Origin: Deuterostichococcus epilithicus
Taxonomy: Eukaryota; Chlorophyta; Trebouxiophyceae; Prasiolales; Stichococcaceae
Direction: 5' to 3'
DNA: 64,000 nucleotides
Assembly: GCA_033439295.1 (NCBI GenBank)
Contig: JAVTLE010000016.1
Coordinates: 186,001-250,000 of the forward strand
The translations under genes were made by a program, and so were the position numbers. Below the pieces are notes generated by a model that saw only the letters and a program-made list of their open reading frames with translations, was not told where the DNA came from and did no database searches. Of the stretch, positions 34,701 to 46,800 are shown in pieces. Numbering within the stretch: position 1 is the first letter of the stretch; every line of letters starts with the position of its first letter.

Positions 34701-37700
34701 GGCGGCCGGTCCCGGACGCTGGCGGCTGCTCCTTGCACCATGCCGATCCAGGCGCTGCAGCGGCCCAGCCCATGACGCAGCCAAGACTCGGCCAAGACCA
34801 CAGCCCAGCGGCTCTTGACCTGGGGTCTGACGCGGCAATGGTGATCGACCCTGTTGCCCGCTGCAGGCGCGCAGCGCCAAGGACCCGGCGTGCCGGCGGC
34901 TGGCGCGGCTGGCGCTCGCCGGGCTGCCGCGGGGCGGCGGCGACGGCGACGCCATCCGCCTGGGCATCCTCAACATCATGCGCGACAACGGCATCCGGGA
35001 GGGCCACCGCCCGGTGCGCGACTTCATGGCCCGGGGTGTGGATCTGAGAGTCGACAACATCTTGAATGGATGGAGAATCACACAGCAAAGCGGCTGGACG
35101 TCTTGCGATTGGCCCATGTCCAGACAGACGACTCTAGTATGTACAGATGAATGGGCTCAAAAAGGACATCTAATAGCAGATGGAGCAGCAACTGGGGAGG
35201 GAACTTTCTTCTGGGATCCCAACTCTGCCCAACCGTGCAGTCGCACGTCTCTGTCTTGGAGCAACGCAACACCTGGCACTGCTGCTTGACTGGTGCGAGA
35301 GGTGCTGTGTGCAGGGCATTGAGGACCCCTTCATCGAGCAGTGGCACCAGAAGCTGGTGAGCGTCACCATCTGCGGTCACCATGCTTTCCGCAGCCCAGC
35401 TTGCTGGCACGCTGTCGAGCTCCCGTGCAGCTCAAACAAGCTGACACACAGAGCTACTGCAGCTTATTGGGCTTACTGGGCTGGACTGTGCTCTTCCTCC
35501 TCCTGTGTGCACGTTCTTGTGTGTGGGAAATTGAAAGTGCCACCCTGCAGCACAGCGGGAGCCCACCCATGCCCACCTCGCCTCACCCGCCTGACGGTAC
35601 CCTAAAACCCTGGCTTGCACTGCGCAGCACCAAAACACCAACCCCGAGGACATCACAATCTGCGAGGCGTACATTGCTTTCCTGGAGAGCGGGGACATGG
35701 GCGACTTCTGGCGCGTGGCGTGGGAGAACGGCCGCATCACGCCAGAGAGCCTGGCGGCCATGGACCAGCCGATCACAAGTGCGAGCCGGCAGCGTGCCCA
35801 ACTGTTGTCTCCATCTTCTGGAGGGCCTCGTTTCAGCACGCTGGGCTGCTTGGCCTCTCAACCTCTGCTGGACCGTTCAGCAGTGAGCAGTAAATTTGTT
35901 GCACAGGCTCGGCGTGCCGGCTGCGGCCACCCCAGTCGACGGGAGGGGGCCTGCCGATGCAATGATGCTGCATCCAGCACCGCCGTCGATGCTGCTGACA
36001 GCGTGCACACCCCTCACCTCCGCAGGCCAGCCGATGCACCTGCCGCAGCTCATTGGCCCCATGAAGCACTACCTGTGGATCCTGAAGATCACCCATGGTG
36101 GCGCCGACCTGGACTCCACCCTGGAAATGGCCAAGGGCTCCCTCGACGGCGACCTGCAGTGCGTTCAATCCTCGCAAGTTTCACATTCTGAGGTTGCCTC
36201 CGACTGGGCCGGGAGTCCATCCGGTCCACCCCGGTCCACCGATGGCCGCCCTCGACGGTGACCGGTAGTGCGTCTCCTGCCTGCTTGTTCTGGTATCGAA
36301 TGCAGAGGCACTCAGCATGCCGAGCTCGGCACCTTGCAGGCATGTGTGCGGGTACAGGCCCGCCGTGGCCTCGTGACGGCCAAAAAGCTGTTTCGAACTG
36401 GGTGGCGGCTCGCTGCGAGCACAACCACGGGCACCAGTGTCGACTGCAGACCAGCTCCGGTGGTGCTCACAGGTGGAACTGCTACGATCTGCTGAACAAC
36501 CGGTCAGCGTGGTGGGCACCCGGTAAGGTCGTTGAGATTCGGCGGCGCCTGGAGCCCGTCTGGCGGGTGCGTCTCTCCAGTTACCAATCTGTGGTTCGGC
36601 CGAACATGCGTCGAACTGCTGCTCGGGTGCTGACTCAAGGGAGGATCCAGCACCAGCTGCCATGCAGCACTCGCGTAACTCGCACGTTGCTGCAGTGATC
36701 ACAGCGGCATCCAGTCTGTCGCAGACATAGATGAAGCGCAGTCAAGCTGGGCACGAATGATGCTTCCGCGATGCAGCGCACAGCTGTAGGCAATGCCCCG
36801 TGCTATGCAGCCGCGAACCAGACTCTGGGCAGGGGGCTTCCCCTCTCTCCGCAACGCGTTCTTCCGACTTCTCCGTCTGGAGACTGTCTCCAACTTGGCA
36901 ACCCACAAATGCCTGCAGCACGGCGGCTCGCGCGACGTGCTGCTGCTGGACATCGCGCTGGAGTCGTGGCTGCGGGTGCTGCTGGAGCGGCAGGAGAAGT
37001 CGTCACTGGATGGAGATGCGCTGGTGGAGCTGGTGGGCCTGGCACTCGACTCCGCTTGCATTGCCGGCGAGTCGGCGGAGCTGGGCCAGGTGGGCAAGCC
37101 TGCGACACACAGACTTTTGACGCCCGCCTCTTCTGAAGTCACAGCGTGCACATTGTGCTGAAGGACTCACAAGCTGCAGCGCTGCGTCACAAGGCCTTTG
37201 ACAGCGCCTGCATCAACGGCAAGTCGGCGGAGCAGGGCAGGTGGGCGGGCTTTCTCAGGTGTTTGCGCAATGCCCTGCAGTGCATGCACAACTGGCGGCG
37301 GGTGAAGGGCGCCAGGTGGCGGGGCCGCGAGTGGCGCCTGCTGATCGCATCCAAATCATGGTGCCGCTGAAAATTGCCGCTGCAGATTTCACTGAACCCC
37401 CGATCCCGGAGTTGTTGTTCCCTGCCCCTCGCAGCCAGCGTACGAACGGCAGCGGGTGCAGGTCGCACTGCGGCGGCCAGTGGCAACGGCTGGTCACTCA
37501 GGCAGGGCGCCGCAGCGCCGCCGTGTGTCAAATTTCTCCCGCGACACTGGCGCCCCACCATCAAGCTTGATACAGTTTCTCTTCAATTAACAAGATTATA
37601 TCAATTCATTCACTGCTTTACTCTGCGCAGTGCGCGCACCACTGGCAGCGGGTGAAGGACGCAGAGCGGTGGGGCGGCGGCTGGGGCCTGCTGGCGCTGG

Positions 37701-40700
37701 CGGCCGCAGACCGCGTCGAGCTGGCGCTGGGCGCCCACATGGACGAGCTGTACGGCCTGATGCAGCCACATGCGGAGGCCTTCCAGAGGGCCTGCGGCAT
37801 CGACCAGGTGGGGTTTGGGGTTTGGGGTTTACTGAGCCCTGTCGCGCCCTGGAACAGCACACGGTGAGGGCTCGGCCCTCTTCAGGATGGGACCGTTGAT
37901 CGGCTGCGCTGGGCGCCAGCATGGACGGCCTGTATGGCCCAGTGCAGCTGGGCGCGGAGGCCTCCCGAATGGCCCTGCGGCCCCCCGGGGGGGGGGGGGT
38001 CACGCCTGACACATTACATCGAAAGTGCGCGGCTGAGCAAGGACGAGCTGTGCGGTCAGGTGGTGCAGTCACACCTGCACCGGCAAGGGCAGCACACAAG
38101 GATGGCGCTGGTTGAAATGCAGAAGTGGGGTCGGCTCTCATTCCGCAGGCCCACATCACCAACACTGGGGAAGGGGCGGTACTGGGTCGCCATGTGAGAA
38201 ACTGATGCATCGATGCAAGGATAAACGCAGCGGATCGTGTCACCCACAGGCGTACATCACCAACTTTGGCGAGGAGGTGGTGCGGGGGCAGCCGCTATTC
38301 GTGCTGTCGACGCTGCTGCGGTGGCTGGCGCCGATGCTGCGGGAGAGCGCCGGCGTCTCCAGCTGGCAGGCACGATGCTGAACCCTGCAGCTCCCACCTC
38401 TGAAGCACGAAGGCCTGCCTAAATAGCCGGTGTCCGTGCTGTTGCTGCGGTGGCCGGCGCCGATGCTGCGGGAGAGTGCCGGTACTCCAGCTGGCAGGTG
38501 ATTGCGGGCGCTGCTGAAACCCCAATATCTGTCGCTAGACCCGACATCAACGCCATCAGCCTGGCGGCCGCGGCGCAGTGGCTGGCAATGCAATGCTCCC
38601 TGCTGCCGGCTGACACCCATGGCTAGCACGCCGCATGCAACAGTTCAAGCAACATGCGGGTCTCAGAGCGAGCTGTGTGAGTGGGAGGCAGGCCGCTTTC
38701 TCCATGCTACGACTGAATACTGCACTTCAACATCACATCCGCCGCCACAGTAATGCCTGAGTCCCAATGACGGCCATCAACTTTCGGGCGGTCTGTCATC
38801 ATGTCTCAGCGATGACCATCACCGACGACGACACTGCACTTGCCCGTGCAGGTGGTGAGCCAGGCGGCGGCTTCTGGCCAGGTGCTGGTGCTGCCGTCGC
38901 TGGCGGACGTGCAGGGCAGCCACTATGAGGAACCGCACATCGTGATCGCGGAGCGCGTCGGCGGCATGGAGGACATCCCGGTGAGGAACCATGCGATATA
39001 AACCTCCTCGACAGTGGTTGCATGAAACCCTAAAGCCTAAAGTTGCATGGCGCCATCCAAACCCGGCATTCAAACCCCGACATTCTCTGCTGCCAGCAAC
39101 AATGTCGACGGCGCATGCAACAATGCCCTGGCTTTGGATGACACGAAGCAATGCTCTGCCTCTGGCAAGTGGGCACGACCGCGGCGCCGACGGCCCGCCC
39201 CACAAACTGTCCCGAGTGTCTCGGTAGGATAAAGAGTGAAGGGGCAACTGACCCCACATTGCAGACCCGCATGTAGACATGGCATTGGTGCTGCGGCGAG
39301 CCCCACAGACGAGTTTGCGACATCGCCTCTTTGTAACGTCAAGTGACCTTTGTCCGGCAGAGGGCCGTGACGATGATGCTGACGGCGAGGCTCCCGGCAA
39401 CAGAATGCTGTGTGGCCTCATGTCTCTCAACTCAATGACGACGAGAATGACAGCAGAGGGCTGCGTCTGCAGGTGGGCGTCACAGCGGTGCTGACGGCCA
39501 GCCCCACGGACGTGCTGTCGCACGTCGCCATCCGGGCGCGCTCGCAGGGCGTGCTGCTCGCGACCTGCTTCGACGAAGGGCAGCTGGAGGCGCTCAAGGT
39601 GAGGAGGCGTCCCTGGAACTTTCGCCCCCAAGAATTTTTAGGGAACCTCCCAGATTGCAGTGCAGAGCAGGGCGCAGTGTCTGCCTCCCGCTTCGACCGA
39701 GTTTAAATCTGTCAAAGTTCCGAGGCGCCTTATGTCCTGCTGCGATGCAGGCCCTGGACGGCAAGCACGTGTCGCTGGCGGTGTCGGCGGCGCAGGAGGT
39801 GACCGCCACCGAGCTGGAGGGGGGCTCCTCGAACGGCGCAGGTGCGAGAAGACGCCACACTTCGTACCCTGAGGCATCTGTTCCGCTCTGGTTGCGGTGC
39901 CTGCCGTCGGGAGAGGCGTCCGCGGGGGCGCATCCCTGCGGCTGGGCAGCAGGGCCGCCGCCTGGTTGTGATCTGCCCGTCTGCAGCGCAACGACTCGGT
40001 GGCGCCAGCCCCGCATGGTCGTCAATCCTGCGGTGGTGGTCGGTCGTGAGGCTGCTGCTGTGGCTTACCACCCTCGCAGGCTCCGGGCAGGGCAAGCCGC
40101 AGCCCAGACTGGCCATCCCGGCCCCAAAGCAGACCTCCGCCTGGGCGCTGGCTGAGGCGGAGTTTGCGGAAGGACTGGTGGGCGGCAAGTCCCGCAACCT
40201 GGCCATGCTGCGCCGGAAGCTGCCGTCCGGCATCGCGGTGCCGGCCTCGGTGGCGCTCCCTTTCGGGTCCTTCGAGCGTGCGCTGAAGGACAAGGCGAAT
40301 GCGGGGCCCGCGAAAACGATCGCCGGCCTGCAGAAGCAGCTGGTGAGTGGGATGTGGTGCTGATGCAGATGATGTTAGCACCTGGTGGGAGCACGTGATT
40401 GCCAGGAGCTGCGTGTGGGGTCTTGCCCTCCAGCGCATCCAAAGGGGGGACCGCTGGGCAGGGGGCTCCTGGGGCAGGGGTTTGCAGCAGTGGTGCTCAC
40501 CTTGCGATGCTTGCCGCCTGAATGGGGCATGCTGCCTGATTGGAGCTTGCTCCTTCCGGTCCTGCGATGCATGACGGCTCTGCACACGACCTGAGATCAA
40601 GACCTGAATCAAACCATGCAATTCATGCAACGATGCAAACCATGCAAGACATGAAGCGAGTCGCCTTGCCATGTCCCCCTCCCCCACCCAGGACCGGCAC

Positions 40701-43191
40701 AAGGGGCCCGGTGTGCCGGCGGCGCTCGCCGAGCTGCGCGCCGCGGTTGCGGGCACGCTGGCGGCGCCCGAGGCGCTGGCCGCCGAGCTGGGCTCGAAGG
40801 CGCAGGCGGCAGGTCTGGCGGAGGGCGCGGCTTGGGATGCGCAGTGGCCGGACGTCTGGTCAGCCATCTGCCAGGTGCCGGGCACTGCTGGTCCAAAGAT
40901 GGAGGTTTCCCTGCGTCCCTGGCTTCGCACTTGTGCTGTGGATGCAGCCGCAAGCCTGGCCGTGTTTGCTTGGCTACCCAGGCTCGACACCAGCGGCGTT
41001 CGTACGGCACGGCACCTGCTGACAGCGTGTGCTGCAGGCAGCCTGCCGTGCGCTCGCCCTGGCTCGCCACGCGCCGGCAAGGCAGGGCCAATCCCTGCGG
41101 GCATGCCGCCATGCAGAGTGCGGGCTGCCGACCTGTGGTGAGCTGGTACTGCTGCCCGCAGGTGTGGGCGTCGAAGTGGAACGACCGCGCCTGGCTGAGC
41201 CGCCGCGCGCGTGGTGTGCCCGACTCGGCGCTCTTTATGGCAGCCCTCATCCAGCAGGCGCGTCTGTGATTCCTCTTGACGCCTCAATTTTCTGAATGAC
41301 ATTCTTAGTATTCAAAGAGTTTACAGTGCTCCAGCATGCCTTGAAGAATGCAAGACGACGCTGCTCTTCGTGCTCTCGGGTGTACTGTCCAGAAAGTTGG
41401 TCCGACAAACATCATGTATGAAAAAGGCGTTCACAGTCCCTTGCAGGTGGTGCCGGCGGAGTGATGAATGTACAGTCCAGGAGCCTGCTCTGGCAACACC
41501 ATGGTTGAAAGCTTCCATAATCCTTTCCGGGCGGTGCCGGCGGCGTCTGCGTTGACGATTGCACACGCCAGGGGGAGGCCGGGCTCGATACCAGTCCGAC
41601 ATCTCCGCCTGAATTTCGTGTCCTGGCATCGCAGGTGGTGCCGGCGGAGTATGCGTTCGTGGTGCACACCGCTGACCCGCTCACGGGCGAGCGCGGGACG
41701 CAGGCCGGCGAGCTGGTTGTGGGCATGGGCGAGGCGCTGGTCGGCAACATGCCGGGTCGAGCCCTCAGCTTCTCCGCGAGCGGCGGCGACGGCGCAGGCG
41801 AGTCCAGCACTCTGTCCTCCACCCGCCTTCGCCTTGGGCCGGGTGTTGGTAGGGGACACAGCGCTTGCCGGCAATGTGCCTGGCCTCCCGCTCAGCTGCT
41901 CCGCAAGCGGCGGCGGCTCCAACTGCGCAGGCAAAGCCGTGGTTGAGGTTTCGCGGCTCTGGTATTTCCTTGCCCTTGAAGCAGCCCGAAGACTCCAGAA
42001 CCGGGGCCTCGCGGAGCTGACAAGTGACCAAGGTTGGAATTGTGGTCGACATGTTGTGCGCAGTCGCAAGCGTGGTGGGCCTGCCCAGCAAGCGGCTGGG
42101 CCTGTTTGCGTCGCCGGGCGGCTCCCTCATCGTGCGCTCCGACAGCAACGGCGAGGACCTCGAAGCCTTCGCCGGCGCAGGTGCGAACTGAAACACACAG
42201 CAACACACTAGAACCCTCCCAACATGTGGACCGCGCTCCGACAGCAACGCCGAGGACCTCGAAGCGGTCGCCGGCGCAGGTGCGCTTGACCTTTACATTT
42301 TTCGCAGTAAAACATCATGTGCACCGACAGCAACAGGATGACGGAACTCGGGTCCTGTGGGGGTACCAGTGCTTGTGGAACAAACTGGCAGCTGCGCTTC
42401 AGATGGCAAGTGGTTCGAGTTGGTTTGCCGGCGCAGCTGAGCCTGATACACACCTTCAGTATGAGTTTACCATCTGGCAAGTGGCAGGGCAGTAGTGGTG
42501 CATGTCGTGGTGACCGTGAGCAGGACTGCAACATTGCCTGGGCGACAAATTGATGACGATGCAGCCCCGGCCATGCACGGCTGCCGCTGCAGCAGGCGCA
42601 GCGGCGGCGTCGGCGGCGGGGGCGGCGGAAGCAGGACAGCTTTCTGCAGCTGCTGCTGGTCTTAACCATACGCTTCACCCTGCTGTGCGCCACAGGCCTG
42701 TACGACAGCATCCCGCTGCCGCCGCTGAGTGAGGCGCCCGTCGACTACGCCAACGAGCGCCTGCTGTGGGATGACGCCTTCCGCCAGGTGAGGAAACATG
42801 TGTCTGATGGGAGCCCTGTGTGATGGCAACGGAAGGAGCCGCCAGCTCTCCGATCTCTGGTTGTGAACCCACTCACGGAGGCTGGGGCTGGGCATTGCGG
42901 CGGGCTGCCGCCACGATAGGCCCAGGCCCCTGCCCCACACTGCGTGCGTCTGCCGACTCCCCTGTCGCTCTCGGGCTGCTGCAGGAGCTCCTCAGCGGCA
43001 TACGCCGGTTCCTGTCGCCTTGTCTGCTGATTCCACTGTCGCCTTTGGCTGCCCTGCAGGAGCTCCTCAGTGGCATCGCGGAGGCGGCCAGCCAGGTGGA
43101 GGCCGCATTCGACGGGCAGCCACAGGATATCGAGGGCGTGTGGGAGGGCGGCCGCCTGACAGTGGTGCAGTCCCGGCCGCAGGTCCTGTGA
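31737..43191 (+). CDS. GWD: alpha-glucan water dikinase, plastid starch phosphorylation
   Basis: Uses ATP to phosphorylate glucosyl units (C6 in plant GWD) on the starch granule surface, which opens it for breakdown. Exon 1 (31737-31906) is an Arg/Ala-rich plastid leader. It joins in phase to 32023-32077 and 32255-32356, forming one CBM45-like module (FDGPGVTIEVSLESGRYQ, VLHWAVNDWQLPP). Downstream order matches GWD: KAVQTPFEGNARVRL, VFVLKETEPEAWISNGGDF, GMAFIATWLRLSSNKQLTW, IEDPFIEQWHQKL, HQNTNPEDITICEAY, KHYLWILKITHGGADLDS, YITNFGEEVVRGQPLFVLS, and TDVLSHVAIRAR holding the phosphohistidine. The ATP-grasp-type C-terminus has VGGKSRNLAMLRRKLPSG, VWASKWNDRAWLSRR, VRSDSNGEDLEAFAGAG and GQPQDIEGVWEGGRLTVVQ, then stops. 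SNGEDLE.(F/Y)AGAG and ATCFDEG favour GWD over PWD. Visible exons sum to roughly 1,000 residues, shorter than land-plant GWD1, which has two N-terminal CBM45 modules. Introns carry many exon echoes. Confidence 0.93.
33489..33900 (+). repeat. six-copy minisatellite, about 80 bp, made from a GWD exon end
   Basis: The end of the exon encoding ANEVLDAADAAG, with its gtgcg donor, recurs at about 33489, 33571, 33649, 33730, 33811 and 33881. Each copy keeps GGTGCTGGACGCC and most keep GCCGGTGCG. The first copy is the real exon edge; the rest lie in the intron, separated by AT-rich spacers (CAGAATTATCAAA-like). Each full copy therefore carries a possible splice donor. Confidence 0.85.
36245..36273 (+). 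repeat. intronic echo of a GWD exon end
   Basis: GCCCTCGACGGTGACC...TAGTGCGT at 36245-36273 repeats the exon end TCCCTCGACGGCGACCTGCAGTG at 36139-36167. The copy has lost the CTGCAG exon edge. Confidence 0.65.
37165..37370 (+). repeat. two adjacent intronic echoes of GWD exons
   Basis: 37190-37245 resembles the exon end at about 37045-37100: GACAGCGCCTGCATC...GGCAAGTCGGCGGAG against GACTCCGCTTGCATT...GGCGAGTCGGCGGAG, each followed by a gtggg donor. 37275-37350 resembles the exon start at about 37628-37710: CAACTGGCGGCGGGTGAAGG against CCACTGGCAGCGGGTGAAGG, then GCGCC..GTGG and CGGCGCGAGTGGCGCCTGCTG-like sequence. So one echo comes from the upstream exon and one from the downstream exon, within the same intron region. 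Confidence 0.7.
37890..37978 (+). repeat. intronic echo of a GWD exon
   Basis: GCTGGGCGCC..CATGGACG then CCTGTATGGCC, then GCGGAGGCCT.CC and GGCCCTGCGG repeat the exon at about 37716-37800 (GCTGGGCGCCCACATGGACG, GAGCTGTACGGCCTGATG, GCGGAGGCCTTCCAG, GGCCTGCGGC). It lies about 170 bp downstream of the real exon, in the intron. Confidence 0.75.
38412..38497 (+). repeat. intronic echo of a GWD exon end
   Basis: TGTCCGTGCTGTTGCTGCGG, TGGCCGGCGCCGATGCTGCG, then GGAGAGTGCCGG and TCCAGCTGGCAG repeat the exon at about 38292-38369 (TTCGTGCTGTCGACGCTGCT, TGGCTGGCGCCGATGCTGCG, GAGAGCGCCGGCGTCTCC). Identity is high, so it is one of the younger echoes. A weaker copy of the start of this exon lies at about 38145-38185. 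Confidence 0.8.
41527..41560 (+). repeat. intronic echo upstream of a GWD exon start
   Basis: The real exon start at about 41635 (GTGGTGCCGGCGGAGTATGC) is preceded by two partial copies, one at about 41447 (GGTGGTGCCGGCGGAGTGAT) and one at about 41530 (GCGGTGCCGGCGGCGTCTGC). The 41447 copy keeps a TTGCAG acceptor-like sequence. Confidence 0.7.
42225..42282 (+). repeat. intronic echo of the GWD SNGEDLE exon end
   Basis: GCGCTCCGACAGCAACGCCG then AGGACCTCGAAGC.GTCGCC and GGCGCAG/gtgcg duplicate the exon end at about 42134-42180, which encodes RSDSNGEDLEAFAGA. The copy keeps the donor edge and lies 100 bp downstream. A similar pair, CTTCTCCGCGAGCGGCGGCG and CTGCTCCGCAAGCGGCGGCG, is seen at about 41768 and 41896. 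Confidence 0.8.
42976..43010 (+). repeat. intronic echo of the last GWD exon start, with acceptor
   Basis: CTGCAGGAGCTCCTCAGCGG at about 42979 precedes the real CTGCAGGAGCTCCTCAGTGG at about 43055, about 75 bp apart. Both keep the CTGCAG acceptor, so alternative splicing or a recent duplication of an intron-exon junction is possible. Confidence 0.75.
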
Positions 43192-43883
43192 GAGTCGTGC
43201 CTGAGAGGGTTCAGTTGCAGAGGTCCGCTGGTCGGTCCTCGTGCGCTGTCGGCAGCGCGCTCCCTGCCGCAGCGCCAGCCTCCAGCCAGCAGACCCCTGT
43301 GGCACAAGTGCCGGAGGGCCGGCCGGGCTGGGCACGGCTGGAGAGTGCTCAGACTGGTAATGTGGCGCCCGCGGCGGCCAGTCGGCAGCGGTGGGCGTGT
43401 CAACAGGGGTGGTAATCGAGCAGTGGGCCGTGCGAGATCGTGGTCGCATATTCGTCAGCCAGCCAGCACCGTCGCGTGAGGTGCTAGTCGAAAGCAACTG
43501 TGCAGAACACACAACAGTCCAGAACAGGTTTTTTCCTCTTTGAAACTCGAATATGAGCCCTACATGTTGTTGCAGAGAGAACGCTCAAATCGGGTTCCGA
43601 ACTGACTGCAGTCGAGCACTGCAAACTCCGAATCTCAGACGCTGCCGCACAGACTTCAGAAAACTCACTGCACGAGGCGTCAGGTGGCAGATAATGTATC
43701 ATGCTCACAAAGTGAGAGCCTCCGATGCGGTCGTATCAAAATCCGCCGGTGTGGCAGGCATGTGCGGTTGGCGCTCGCTTCTTTGCAACCGAGAATGAGT
43801 TTGTCTTCCTATCAGATGATGATACCAGTCTTGACACACGACTTCAGCCCACCCGCAGAGGCGGGTCAGAAACTGTCCCATTG
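43192..43883. other. intergenic stretch between convergent genes
   Basis: About 690 bp between the GWD stop (+) and the FDH stop (-). It should hold both 3' untranslated regions. No exon is seen. Confidence 0.5.
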
Positions 43884-46800
43884 TTACTGGTACTGCGGTG
43901 CCAGCTCGCCCTCGCGCACAATGTAGTTCTTCTCCTCGAAGGCGTCGCCTGCGCAGGACGACCAAGGTTTGACGATGTGACGATCAGAGTTCAGAAGGAA
44001 TGTGGGGCGTTTGCAGGACACCGCTGTCCATCTGAGCCGGCACACCGCACATGGCGATCTCATCACTCATGCATGCAGTCGAATATGGCACAGTAGAAAA
44101 CATAGGAACAGAGGCACACCATCCAGCCACTGCTCCAGCATCTTCTGCACGCCCTCCTGGTACCGCGCCTGCGCGTGGGGCCGGCAGCGTCAAAACTGAC
44201 ACGCTGCTCGGGGGCAGGGGCGCCTCATCGCAACTAGGCGGGCTGCTTCGTGGGCGGGCGGAGCCTGCGACGTGGCCATGCAACAGCATCGCCCGGACGC
44301 AGGGACAGGGCAGGCTCACCTGTGCATCCAGCGTGGTGCCAGACGTGTGCGGCGTCATGCCTGCGCAGCAGCGGCAAAGGACGTTCAGGCGTCCATCGGC
44401 ATGTAGCACAGTCGTGCACAATGTGATGCGGGTGCTGAGGGTGTTGCTGAGAGGAGTAGGTAGTATTCACATCACTCCTCCGCCAAGTGAACTTCAACAG
44501 ATGTCAACGGCAAAACCTGCTTCACAAGCGGCAAGCGCCATTGTGGTGCTCCCCGCAGGCCTATTCATGAGAATTGATGATGTGACCGTACTCGGGGAGG
44601 CTTGCACGGCAGGGCAATTCAGAATGCGGCTGTCCCGACCTCTGGTGAAACGCTTAAAACGCTAGAACGCCCTGCGATCATAAGTGTCCGGAGGCACTCA
44701 CCGTTGTTTGGCATGGTTCGCCACGGGTGGTCCTCCGGCGCCGGCTGCTGGGGCCACACATCGCCTGCGGAAGCACATCCAACAATGAACCTGGCACACA
44801 GGTGCCCGGGGGCGGCTCCGCTCGCAGGCCGGGGCAGCTGGGCAGCTGGGCGTGTGCTGCCGCCGCTGCGGCAGTGCAGAAGCGCGCTGTGGTTCACCTG
44901 CGTGCGAGCCCGAGAGGAGGGACGTAGCGCGTGCGCATGCGGCAGAGCGATGGTGCTTGCCGAACTGACAGGTGCATGTCGTGAATCTTTGTGGCGAGCC
45001 CAAACGGATGACCGCGCATGCCACAGCGCATGCACAACAGCAGGAACACGCCTGCGTAGCCCGCCAGCTGGCCCGACTCCAGGGCCTCCACGACAGCGTC
45101 CTGGTCGACAATGGCGCCGCGCGCATTGTTGACGAGGTACGCGCCCCTCTTCATCTTGCCTATCTTGTCAGCGTCGATCATGCCCTTGGTCTGCTTCGTG
45201 AGCGGCACGTTGATGGTCACCTGCGCCAATGGATCTTGAGTGCTTTCGGTTGGTTGGGAGAGCTGCGCGTCAGGCTCAGCCGCAGAGCAGCTGATGCGTC
45301 GACCCGCCCACTGAGGCTGGGAATGGCGTTCGAAGAGGTTAGCAGCAGTCTGTCTGGGGACGGGCGCCAGCGAGTCGAAAGTCAGGCAGCTGCCTGCGCT
45401 CAGCACGCTGCGTCAGATGCGTCCCTGACTGACGAGCAGGTTCAGGGCAGGTAGGCACTTGCACTGAGGCGCGCTGGAGGCGAGGTAATCATACAGTCCC
45501 TGAGACAGGGTGTGCGGCTCACGCGGCTCACCACGTCACACTTGCCCAGGAAGTCGTCGATGTCCTCGACCAGCTGCACGCCAATGTCCTCCATCGCAGA
45601 GTTCTCCTTTCGGTCCAGGTAGAACATGTCCACGCCGAAAGGCTGCGTTGCGAATGACACCACATGGGAACAACGGCGGCAGGTGACCTGCCGACGGCCG
45701 CGCGGTCGCAGGGGCAGCGCGCCAGGCAGCTCAGTTCCCGTGCGGCCTCGGCGAGGTGCGTATCAGGTTTCGGCTTGGTCGCGAAACATGTGGAAACACC
45801 AGGTACAACACCAGGCACATCTGGGGTTGCTGCGCCGCCCCCTTCCCATGGGGCAGTCCCATGGGGCAGGGAGGGTTGGTAATGATAAGAGCAGGCCGAG
45901 CCAGGCGTGCACATGCAGGTCAAAACCGTGATATGTAAACCCTCAACCCTGAGCGCGTGGCGGCACCTTCAGGCGCTCCATGACCAGGGAGCCGATGGCG
46001 CCACCGCCAAGGCTGCCGACGGCCTTCCCCTGCAGGTCTCGCGACTTGCCGGCCACTTTGGGCACGTCCCACTGCGCACAGCAGCACCTGCGTCAGCTAG
46101 GTGCTGGGCGCAGCAAAAGAGCCCGAGCAATGGTCGCCCCCGCTCTGCATCGCCACTGTTGCGGCGCGGTGCAGGGGATGTGTCAGGTAAGCGTTTGGCG
46201 GTCTTGCCCTGAGAAAGCAGCCAAGACAGGGCCAAATCGCCGACAGCATGGCGCACTCGCAGCTCCTGTGTCAGCAGTGTGCTTCCCGGGTGATCACGGC
46301 ATGCCAGCGGTAACGATGCGGCATGGCACTGCCGCAGGCGCGCACCTCGCCATTGATCGCCTGCTCGTGTGCGGGGATGAAGTTGCGCATCATGAGCAGG
46401 ATGCGCATCACCTCGTCTTCTGCCACCGACACCGTGTTTGAGCCTGCCAGTCAGCCACACACCATCAACACAAAACGGCGTGTGCTGCCATTGGCATAGC
46501 ACAAGAACAGCATGCAGGCTGATGCGAGGCTACTGCAGCTAGCTTACACTGCTTGTTGCTGCGCCGCCATGATGTTGTGCTAACAGCGTATCAAGACAGC
46601 AGCGAACCTGTGACCTCTGCCACAGTCAGATCCCGCTCCGCGGCAGCCTCAAGGTCCACATGATCCGAGCCTATGCCTGCAAAAAGTATGTTGCAATGTG
46701 ATGCAGGTCCTCCCAAGGCCACGCATGATTGAGGCTGCCCCAGGCCTCAGGCAGAGCAGGACGCATATCACTTCATCCTGATGCAGGTGCGGGCACTGCG

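Noticed and set aside
37808-37830. Telomere-like (GGGGTTT)3
   Set aside because: Only three units, not the plant TTTAGGG form, inside a GWD intron just after an exon; most likely a chance G/T run.
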